Origin: an uncultured Clostridia bacterium | GTDB lineage: Bacteria; Bacillota; Clostridia; Christensenellales; Borkfalkiaceae | DNA: 13,548 bases | Assembly (NCBI GenBank): GCA_947629725.1 | Contig: CANREU010000025.1 | Location: 1 to 13,548, forward strand | Reading direction: 5' to 3' | Part shown: in pieces, positions 6,886-12,384 of the stretch | How the letters are laid out: every line of letters begins with the position of its first letter | Position numbering within the stretch: position 1 is the first letter of the stretch | Position numbers and translations under genes: made by a program | The notes under the pieces: generated by a model | Database searches by the model: none | What the model was told of the DNA's origin: nothing | Seen by the model: only the letters and a program-made list of their open reading frames with translations

Positions 6886-7554
6886 CTATTTGAGGAGGTC
6901 GGGGCGCATCTTCTTCGTGATCTCGATCGCCTTTTCCCGCCTCCATGTATCGATTTCGGCGTGATTGCCGCTCCGAAGCACCTCGGGAACGCGCAGTCCG
7001 CGATACTCCGCGGGGCGGGTATATTGCGGGTATTCGAGGAGGTGCTCCGAGAAGCTCTCCTGCACGAGAGAGGAGGGCGAAAGCACCCCGTCGAGATAGC
7101 GGGAGACGCAGTCCGCGAGCACCATTGCGGGGAGTTCCCCGCCCGTAAGCACATAGTCGCCGATGGAGATCTCCTCGTCGATAAAGAGGTCGATGGCGCG
7201 CTGGTCCACCCCCTCGTAGTGTCCGCAGAGGAGGACGAGGTCCCGCCCCTCCTCCGCGAGGGAGACGACCTTCTCCTGCGTGAGCGTCTTCCCCTTCGGG
7301 GAGAGGTAGATGCGCCGCGCCGCATGGCCGGGGTCGACTGCCTCCACGGCGCTCCCGATGGGCTGGGCCATCATCACCATGCCCGCGCCGCCGCCGAAGG
7401 GGTAGTCGTCGCACTTTTGGTGCTTGTCCTCGGTATAATCGCGGATGTCGACCGCTTCGATCTCCACTTTGTTTGCCCTCTGCGCCCTGCCGATGACGCT
7501 CGAGGAGAGCGCCGCGAACATCTCGGGGAAGAGGGTGAGTACGGTGATCTTCAT
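6886..7554 (-). CDS. trmD: tRNA (guanine37-N1)-methyltransferase
   Basis: TrmD methylates G37 of tRNAs using S-adenosylmethionine, which prevents frameshifting. The 222-residue protein is a SPOUT (trefoil knot) enzyme. It starts MKITVLTLFPEMF and has DDYPFGGGAGMVM at 49-61, LLCGHYEGVDQR at 108-119, IGDYVLTGGELPAM at 131-144, R152 at the E. coli Arg154 position, EYPQYTRP at 174-181 and SGNHAEIDTWRR at 195-206. Glu166 in the ESF motif stands where E. coli has the catalytic Asp169; I recall Glu being common here in clostridial enzymes. The ATG at 7554 starts one base after the rimM stop (TGAGATG). An open extension to 7854 in the same frame lies inside rimM and is out-of-frame sequence. It is the last gene of the tmk-rimM-trmD operon. 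Confidence 0.96.
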   Translation of the reverse strand: MKITVLTLFPEMFAALSSSVIGRAQRANKVEIEAVDIRDYTEDKHQKCDDYPFGGGAGMVMMAQPIGSAVEAVDPGHAARRIYLSPKGKTLTQEKVVSLAEEGRDLVLLCGHYEGVDQRAIDLFIDEEISIGDYVLTGGELPAMVLADCVSRYLDGVLSPSSLVQESFSEHLLEYPQYTRPAEYRGLRVPEVLRSGNHAEIDTWRREKAIEITKKMRPDLLK

Positions 7555-7555
7555 C

Positions 7556-8053
7556 TCATTGCACCGCCACTTCGCGGAATCGCTTTTCGGAGACGACGAT
7601 CTCCTTTTTTTCGACGTCCACCGAGAGGACGACCCCCTTCGCCACGGGGAACAGGGTCTCCTTCCCGCCCGCCGAAAGGGTGTAGATGTCGGTCGCCGCC
7701 TGCCGCACTTCGGCGAGCGTTCCGAGAAAAATCCCCTCCTCCGTGACGACCGCGCAGCCGACGAGGTCGGCAATGTAGTAGCTCCCCTCTTCGGGTTCGG
7801 GCGCCTCCTCGCGGGGGACGCACACCTCCTTGCCACGGAGAAGTTCCGCCGCATTGCGGTCGGGTACCCCCCGAAGTCCCAAAAAGGCCGCTTCGGGCGA
7901 GGTGCGGACGGAGAGGATCTTATACTCCTCCCCCCCGATAAACACCCGTTTGAACGCTTTGAAGGTCTCCGCGCCGTCCGTATAGAAGAGGACCTTCACC
8001 TCCCCGCGGATACCCTGCGGCTTTAACACCTTCCCGACGACGAGCTCGCTCAT
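7556..8053 (-). CDS. rimM: 16S rRNA processing and 30S maturation factor RimM
   Basis: RimM binds ribosomal protein S19 and helps mature the head of the 30S subunit. The 165-residue protein has the two expected domains: an N-terminal RimM beta barrel opening VVGKVLKPQGIRGEVKV (residues 5-21) and closing around RNAAELLRGKEV, and a C-terminal PRC barrel from about residue 90 (SYYIADLVGCAVVTEEG, then LFPVAKGVVLSVDVEKKEIVV). The ATG at 8053 overlaps the tmk stop codon as ATGA and has GGGAGG four bases before it. A TTG at 8065 would fall on top of the ribosome site and is unlikely. The pairing with trmD is conserved across bacteria; the upstream partner tmk, in place of rpsP and the KH-domain gene, is not the usual one. 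Confidence 0.95.
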   Translation of the reverse strand: MSELVVGKVLKPQGIRGEVKVLFYTDGAETFKAFKRVFIGGEEYKILSVRTSPEAAFLGLRGVPDRNAAELLRGKEVCVPREEAPEPEEGSYYIADLVGCAVVTEEGIFLGTLAEVRQAATDIYTLSAGGKETLFPVAKGVVLSVDVEKKEIVVSEKRFREVAVQ

Positions 8054-8679
8054 GTTTCCTCCCAAAGACGGTCGACCGCAGCGCGGACGTGCGCCTGCGT
8101 CGCCGATTTATCCGCCTCGCTCCTGATGACGGAAACGTTCTCCGTCCCTTTGTATTTTTCAAAGACCTCGAAGAACTTCTCGCGGATCTTCATCTGCCGC
8201 TCGAGGGTCTCATACCGCTCCGTCGCGCCGCGGCGTGCGACCCGCCGCATGCTCTCTTCGGGCGTGATGTCGAGGAAGAGGACGAGGTCGGGGCGCAACA
8301 GCTCCATGGCGGGGCGGTTGAGTTCCTCCACCCACTCGAGGGGCACGAAGCCGCCGTTGTAGGCAAAGGAGGAAAAATAGTAGCGGTCGCAGAGGACCGT
8401 GTGACCCTCGTTCAGTTTGGCGAGCATACCGTAAGACGGGTTCTTGATATGGTCGAGCCTGTCCGCCGCAAAGAGCGCCGCGATGGCGTGTTCGTCCGTC
8501 TCCACCCGCTTGCACATGCAGGCGTGCAACAGCTCGCCGAAGGGGGAATCGGTGGGCTCGTGCGTGGTGTACACGGCGATCCCCCTCTCCTTGAGATGCT
8601 CCGCGAGGAGCCTCATTTGGGTGGACTTGCCGCTGCCGTCCGTCCCCTCGAATACGATAAATTTACCTCTTTTCATCAT
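8050..8679 (-). CDS. tmk: Thymidylate (dTMP) kinase
   Basis: Tmk phosphorylates dTMP to dTDP with ATP in dTTP synthesis. The 209-residue protein has the P-loop FEGTDGSGKST at 10-20, substrate-binding EPTDSPFGELL at 41-51, the CDRYYFSSFAYNG motif at 97-109 and an arginine-rich lid at about 145-157 (RRVARRGATERYE). EPTD replaces the more frequent EPGG, a variant I recall from some Firmicutes and Archaea. The start is set by promoter position: the frame is open back to 8754, but a consensus sigma-70 promoter ends nine bases before the ATG at 8679, so earlier codons would not be transcribed. There is no Shine-Dalgarno sequence, and the next codon is also ATG (8676). It heads the operon with rimM and trmD. 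Confidence 0.94.
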   Translation of the reverse strand: MMKRGKFIVFEGTDGSGKSTQMRLLAEHLKERGIAVYTTHEPTDSPFGELLHACMCKRVETDEHAIAALFAADRLDHIKNPSYGMLAKLNEGHTVLCDRYYFSSFAYNGGFVPLEWVEELNRPAMELLRPDLVLFLDITPEESMRRVARRGATERYETLERQMKIREKFFEVFEKYKGTENVSVIRSEADKSATQAHVRAAVDRLWEET

Positions 8680-8688
8680 AACGGGACC

Positions 8689-8717
8689 ATTATAACAAAT
8701 TTTACGGCGGCTGTCAA
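8689..8717 (-). promoter_or_regulatory. Consensus sigma-70 promoter for tmk-rimM-trmD
   Basis: On the minus strand TTGACA (8717-8712) and TATAAT (8694-8689) match both consensus hexamers exactly, with a 17-base spacer. Only GGTCCCGTT separates the -10 box from the tmk ATG. A start of transcription 7-10 bases after the -10 box falls at the G at 8682 or the A of the start codon, giving a leader of at most about three bases. Confidence 0.88.
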
Positions 8718-8900
8718 TCGCAAATAACAAATCGCGCCCGCCGCTCTGCGACAAATGCGGAGCCCGAAATGCGAGGCCTCCCCTGCCCTCTCAAGCAAGG
8801 GAGGAGGTGAAGAGCTGCAGATCGGGCGCGCAGAAAGAAACCCCCTGCCTCTGGCGGGGGGACTAAGGGGGGTGGCAAGAGAGGACGATGCCCTGCCCTT

Positions 8901-8925
8901 TTCTCGGCGCCCCCTTGAGGGGGAG
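8901..8925 (-). repeat. Inverted exact copy of a 25-base hairpin motif
   Basis: This stretch is the exact reverse complement of 6786-6810 in the trmD-rbgA spacer. It carries the CCCCCTTGAGGGGG palindrome and the TTCTCGGCGC tail. An identical copy more than 2 kb away suggests recent spread or strong conservation. Confidence 0.75.
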
Positions 8926-8986
8926 TTCCGCCGTGCCCTTTACGGCGGTGAGGGGGTTCAGAATCGGCTGCAAACCCCTATCCCCC

Positions 8987-9023
8987 TTCGGGGTACTTCC
9001 CCCAAAAGGGGGGAAGCAAGGGG
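8987..9023. repeat. Intergenic hairpin unit related to the mutY coding repeat
   Basis: The unit contains GGGGTACTTCCCCC, then AAAAGGGGGGAAGCAAGGGG. It aligns with the 45-base units inside mutY (GGGGCACTTCCCCC followed by AAGAGGGGGCAGCAAGAGG) with a few substitutions and single-base gaps. This is the main evidence that the mutY insert derives from intergenic repeat DNA. Confidence 0.7.
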
Positions 9024-9182
9024 TGGAAAAGGAAGGAACAGTTTGTAACACCTCATTCGTCCCCTGCGGGGACACCTTCAGCGCAAGGCATGCCTTCGGC
9101 ACCCTCAAGGGGAAGGCAAGAGAAGAGGCGATGCCCCCCTCAAACGAGGGAGGTTTGTACTACGCGAAAGATGTACAAATAC

Positions 9183-9209
9183 GTCATGTTGAGCTTGTCG
9201 AAACATGAC
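9183..9209. repeat. CATGTT palindrome just past mutY
   Basis: The arms GTCATGTT and AACATGAC form a perfect 8-bp stem around an 11-base loop containing AGCTTGTCG. It starts eight bases after the mutY stop. The TTGAGCTTGTCGAA core is a motif I recall from intergenic DNA of many unrelated bacteria. It might end transcription weakly, but no T run follows on the minus strand. Confidence 0.6.
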
Positions 9210-9216
9210 CTCATAC

Positions 9217-10374
9217 CTACTTCACCCACTCCGTAAATGCCTTGAATGCCGAGGGGATGGCGTATTTCTCTCTTATCTCCTCCGCCGTCGCCCATAGGAA
9301 GCGAGGGTCTGTTTCCTCCGTTTCCACCAAATACCCCGTCATCCGCCATTCCACGTGAGTAAAGATGTGCTTTGCGGTTTTTGCGGCGAGGACCCCCTTT
9401 GCCCCCTGCGGGGGCACTTCCCCCAAGAGGGGGCAGCAAGAGGTCGGACCCTGCGGGGGCACTTCCCCCAAGAGGGGGCAGCAAGAGGTCGGACCCTGCG
9501 GGGGTACTTTCTCCGCAGGAGAGTGGCAAGTGGCAGGGTCAAACGGGAACAATTTCTCCATAGAGGGGCGGCAAGAAGCGGGGCCTGCGGGTTCGTTCGG
9601 GAATTCCCACAGCCCTGCGAGAAGCCCCTTCCCGCGCTTTTTGAGGGCGTACTTTTCGCCGCATTTTAAGACGTAAACGGTCAAATTCTCGACCCGTCTC
9701 CCCTTTTTCTCGGCGCGGACGGGGTAGTGCCCCTCCTCGTTTGCGAGATGGGCGCGGCAGAGCGTTTTCCACGGGCACTCCTCGCAGAGCGGGGCGCCGT
9801 TCGGCACGCAAACAGTCGCGCCGAGGTCCATGAGCGCCTCGGTGAAGTCCCCCGTCTCGGGCGGGAACACCGCGCGGAGCGCCGCCGAATAGCGCTTGCG
9901 GAGAGCGGGGCCGTCCGTCTCGCCATCCGCAAAGAGACGGGAGAGGACGCGGACGACATTGCCGTCGACCGCGGGTTCGGGGAGCCCCAGCGCGATGGAG
10001 GAGACCGCGCCCGCCGTGTAGTCCCCCACCCCGGGAAGCGCTCTTACCCCATACCATGTCCGAGGAAAGCCCTCTTTTGCGATGACTTTCGCGGCGGCGT
10101 ACAGGTTGCGTGCGCGGGAGTAGTACCCGAGGCCCTCCCACTCCTTCAGGACCTCGTCCTCCGAGGCGGAAGCGAGCGCCTCCGCCGTGGGAAAGCGGTT
10201 CAGAAAGGCGACGTATCTCTCCTTCACCGCCTCCACGCGGGTCTGCTGGAGCATGAGTTCGGCGACGAGGGCGGAGTACGGCGTGCGGTTTTCCCGCCAC
10301 GGGAGATCCCGTTTATGGACGCGGTACCACCCGAGGAGGAGCGGCACCGCGGTTTTCAACAATTCCGTTTCCAC
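9217..10374 (-). CDS. mutY: A/G-specific adenine glycosylase with an in-frame repeat insert
   Basis: MutY removes adenine mispaired with 8-oxoguanine. The 385-residue protein has the catalytic Glu39 in AELMLQQTRVEA, the helix-hairpin-helix LPGVGDYTAGAV at 113-124, catalytic Asp137 in AVDGNVVRVLSR, and the [4Fe-4S] ligands C189, C197, C200 and C206. The C-terminal NUDIX-like domain that reads 8-oxoG starts near VENLTVYVLK (228-237) and continues KGLLAGLWEFP (249-259). It is then interrupted by four 15-residue repeats (264-323) and resumes at KHIFTHVEWRMTGY (335-348). The gap between LWEFP and KHIFTH is about 75 residues, longer than usual. The start is a GTG at 10374, three bases after the fhs stop, without a clear ribosome site, so coupling to fhs translation is likely. 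No stop or frameshift is present, so the protein may be functional. Confidence 0.94.
   Translation of the reverse strand: METELLKTAVPLLLGWYRVHKRDLPWRENRTPYSALVAELMLQQTRVEAVKERYVAFLNRFPTAEALASASEDEVLKEWEGLGYYSRARNLYAAAKVIAKEGFPRTWYGVRALPGVGDYTAGAVSSIALGLPEPAVDGNVVRVLSRLFADGETDGPALRKRYSAALRAVFPPETGDFTEALMDLGATVCVPNGAPLCEECPWKTLCRAHLANEEGHYPVRAEKKGRRVENLTVYVLKCGEKYALKKRGKGLLAGLWEFPNEPAGPASCRPSMEKLFPFDPATCHSPAEKVPPQGPTSCCPLLGEVPPQGPTSCCPLLGEVPPQGAKGVLAAKTAKHIFTHVEWRMTGYLVETEETDPRFLWATAEEIREKYAIPSAFKAFTEWVK
9406..9585 (-). repeat. Four tandem 45-bp repeats within mutY
   Basis: In the mutY frame there are four 15-residue units: GPASCRPSMEKLFPF, DPATCHSPAEKVPPQ, then two identical copies of GPTSCCPLLGEVPPQ (residues 264-323). 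At DNA level the last two, 9404-9448 and 9449-9493, are identical over 45 bases, and the identity runs 11 bases into the next unit. The units resemble the hairpin repeats of the adjoining spacer. Unit length divisible by three keeps the frame open. Confidence 0.9.
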
Positions 10375-10377
10375 TAA

Positions 10378-12042
10378 TTAGAATAGCCCCGTGATCTTGC
10401 CGTTTTCGTCCACGTCGATCCTCTCGGCTGCGGGCACTTTGGGGAGCCCCGGCATCGTCATGATGTTCCCCGTGAGGGCGACGACGAACCCCGCGCCCGC
10501 CGAGATCTTCGCCGAACGCACCGTGATCTCGAAGTTCTCGGGCGCGCCGAGCTTGGTCTGGTCGTCCGAGAAGGAGTATTGGGTCTTCGCCATGCAGACG
10601 GGGGTCTTGCCGAAGCCGAGGGATTCGAGCCGCGCGATCTCCGCCTCCGCCTCGGGAGTGTATTGCACGCCCGTGCCGCCGTAAATTTTGGTCGCGAGGG
10701 CGTGAATTTTCTCCTTGATGGGGAGCTTTTCGTCGTAACAATAGCGGAAATCGCTCTTCTCGCCGCAGAGGCGGACGACCTCTTTCGCGAGCTCCTCGCC
10801 CCCCTTGCCACCCTCCGCCCAAACGGTGGAGAGGACGACGTTCACGCCGAGCGCCCTGCACTTTTCGATGACAAGGGCGATCTCCGCGTCGGTATCGGTC
10901 GGGAAGCGGTTGACCGCGACGACCGCGGGCAGCCCATAGACATTCTTCATATTGGAGACGTGGCGGAGAAGATTGGGCAGTCCCCTCTCGAGCGCCTCCA
11001 AATTTTCGACCCCAAGTTCGGTTTTTGCGAGCCCGCCGTGCATTTTGAGGGCGCGGACCGTGGCGACAACGACGACCGCCGAGGGCTTGAGATGCGCAAA
11101 GCGGCACTTGATGTCGAGGAATTTTTCTGCGCCGAGGTCGGCGCCGAAGCCTGCCTCCGTCACGACGTAGTCGCCGAGTTTTAACGCCGTCTTCGTGGCG
11201 ATGACCGAATTGCACCCGTGCGCGATATTCGCGAAGGGCCCGCCGTGCACGAAAGCGGGCGTCCCCTCCAAAGTCTGCACGAGGTTGGGCTTTAAGGCGT
11301 CCTTCAAAAGCGCCGTCATCGCGCCCGCCGCCTTCAGGTCCCCCGCCGTGACGGGCTTGCCCTCATAGGTGTAGCCGACGACGATGCGGGAGAGCCGCTC
11401 CTTGAGGTCGGAGACGGAGGTCGCAAGGCAGAAGATCGCCATGACTTCGGAGGCGACGGTGATGTCGTAGGCGTCCTTTCTCGGCACGCCCGACTTGGGG
11501 CCGCCAAGCCCGTCCTCCACATAGCGGAGCTGGCGGTCGTTCATGTCCACGCAGCGGTGCCATGTGATCTTTTCGGGGTCGATACCGAGGGCGTTCCCCT
11601 GAAAGATGTGGTTGTCGAGCATGGCGGCGAGGAGGTTGTTCGCCGCGCCGATCGCGTGGAAGTCCCCCGTAAAGTGGAGATTGATGTCCTCCATGGGGAC
11701 GACCTGCGCATACCCGCCTCCCGCGGCTCCCCCCTTGATCCCGAACACGGGCCCGAGCGAGGGTTCGCGGAGGGCGACGACCGCCTTTTTGCCGATGCGG
11801 GTGAGCCCGTCCGCAAGGCCGATGGTCGTCGTCGTCTTCCCCTCGCCCGCGGGCGTGGGGGTGATGGCGGTGACCAAAATGAGCTTGCCGTCCTTCGTCT
11901 TGCGGTCCATGATGCCGAGCCCGACTTTTGCCTTGTACTTACCGTAGTACTCGAGCTCCTCCTCCGAAAGCCCCACCTTTGCCGCGATCTCGCGGATGTG
12001 GCGCATCTTGCATTCCTGTGCGATCTCGATGTCTGTTTTCAT
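10378..12042 (-). CDS. fhs: Formate-tetrahydrofolate ligase
   Basis: The enzyme joins formate to tetrahydrofolate with ATP, making 10-formyl-THF for purine synthesis, initiator tRNA formylation and, in acetogens, the Wood-Ljungdahl pathway. The 554-residue protein has the normal family length. Motifs are PTPAGEGKTT at 62-71 (nucleotide binding), the first family signature GIKGGAAGGGYA at 101-112 and the second VATVRALKMHGG at 326-337, ending KITGLF. The ATG at 12042 has GAGGAG six bases upstream and gives the expected MKTDIEIAQE start; the open frame further up to 12162 is spacer sequence. Its stop lies three bases before the mutY start. Upstream I see no tetrahydrofolate riboswitch and no convincing promoter. 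Proximity to purL fits shared use in purine synthesis, but a 342-bp spacer separates them. Confidence 0.97.
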   Translation of the reverse strand: MKTDIEIAQECKMRHIREIAAKVGLSEEELEYYGKYKAKVGLGIMDRKTKDGKLILVTAITPTPAGEGKTTTTIGLADGLTRIGKKAVVALREPSLGPVFGIKGGAAGGGYAQVVPMEDINLHFTGDFHAIGAANNLLAAMLDNHIFQGNALGIDPEKITWHRCVDMNDRQLRYVEDGLGGPKSGVPRKDAYDITVASEVMAIFCLATSVSDLKERLSRIVVGYTYEGKPVTAGDLKAAGAMTALLKDALKPNLVQTLEGTPAFVHGGPFANIAHGCNSVIATKTALKLGDYVVTEAGFGADLGAEKFLDIKCRFAHLKPSAVVVVATVRALKMHGGLAKTELGVENLEALERGLPNLLRHVSNMKNVYGLPAVVAVNRFPTDTDAEIALVIEKCRALGVNVVLSTVWAEGGKGGEELAKEVVRLCGEKSDFRYCYDEKLPIKEKIHALATKIYGGTGVQYTPEAEAEIARLESLGFGKTPVCMAKTQYSFSDDQTKLGAPENFEITVRSAKISAGAGFVVALTGNIMTMPGLPKVPAAERIDVDENGKITGLF

Positions 12043-12156
12043 GGCGTTCTCCTCTATGGTTTTTATTCTGTGGATTTTTTGCCGCTTTCCCTCTCGGGGA
12101 AGACGGTTGCGGGTTACGGCGGGCGGGGGCGGCGCGGGGATCGGGGAGACGTCCCT

Positions 12157-12241
12157 CCTCATACCGAGGCTCCGCAGGAGCCGAGAGTATCTTTAAGGGA
12201 AAGATCCGCTCACTCCGCCTATGGCTCCGTTCGGAATGAGG
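12157..12241 (-). repeat. Dispersed palindromic element, copy 2 (85 bp, inverted)
   Basis: Read on the minus strand, this copy begins CCTCATTCCGAACGGAGCC and ends GGAGCCTCGGTATGAGG, matching copy 1 (6335-6411) almost throughout. It differs by a few substitutions, one extra base near the start, and a larger central palindrome (ATCTTTCCCTTAAAGAT instead of ATCTTAAGAT). The terminal inverted repeats are kept. Confidence 0.8.
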
Positions 12242-12253
12242 GACGCCCGCGAT

Positions 12254-12312
12254 TCATACCGTCACTCCTCGACTGCGCTACTTCGCCTTACGGCTCGGGA
12301 TGACGTCCCGAG
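12254..12312. repeat. Short palindromic element next to copy 2
   Basis: TCATACCG at 12254 and CGGGATGA at 12296-12303 are imperfect inverted ends of a 51-base unit holding CTCGACTGCGCTACTTCGCC, of the same broad type as the 6634-6733 element. Overlapping its right end is a perfect 7-bp stem CTCGGGA/TCCCGAG (12294-12300 with 12306-12312). Confidence 0.55.
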
Positions 12313-12384
12313 GACGTCCGCGCGGATTGCAAGGATAACCGCAATTCGTGCAGATTGCAGCTATACAGAAGAAATTTGCGAACC

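Larger units (their letters stand above)
8718..9216. other. 500-bp repeat mosaic between mutY and tmk
   Basis: No gene is supported here. The sequence is a chain of degenerate hairpin units of the type CCCCC-TCAA-GGGGG followed by GGCAAG-like tails (for example around 8788-8812, 8840-8880, 8901-8925, 8987-9023 and 9062-9120). Open frames across it are low-complexity translations of the repeats. At the mutY end there is an imperfect palindrome (9183-9209). I see no terminator with a clean T run for mutY, and no promoter other than that of tmk. Confidence 0.7.
12043..12384. other. 342-bp spacer between purL and fhs with two palindromic elements
   Basis: The spacer contains the fhs ribosome site, a GC-rich stretch, the second copy of the 77/85-bp element, a 51-base TCATACC...GGGATGA element, and an AT-richer stretch next to the purL stop with GATTGCA twice. 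I see no gene, no T-run terminator for purL and no clear promoter for fhs. Confidence 0.7.

Noticed and set aside
6739..7746. Plus-strand open frames running through the trmD-rbgA spacer into trmD
   Set aside because: They read repeat units and antisense trmD/rimM sequence, have no family motif, and lack a ribosome site.
9404..9538. CRISPR-like tandem repeat
   Set aside because: The units are directly adjacent with no unique spacers, lie within an open mutY frame, and no cas genes are present.
12043..12160. Tetrahydrofolate riboswitch before fhs
   Set aside because: I looked for the conserved helices and loops in the minus-strand leader and found only GC-rich sequence and a normal ribosome site.
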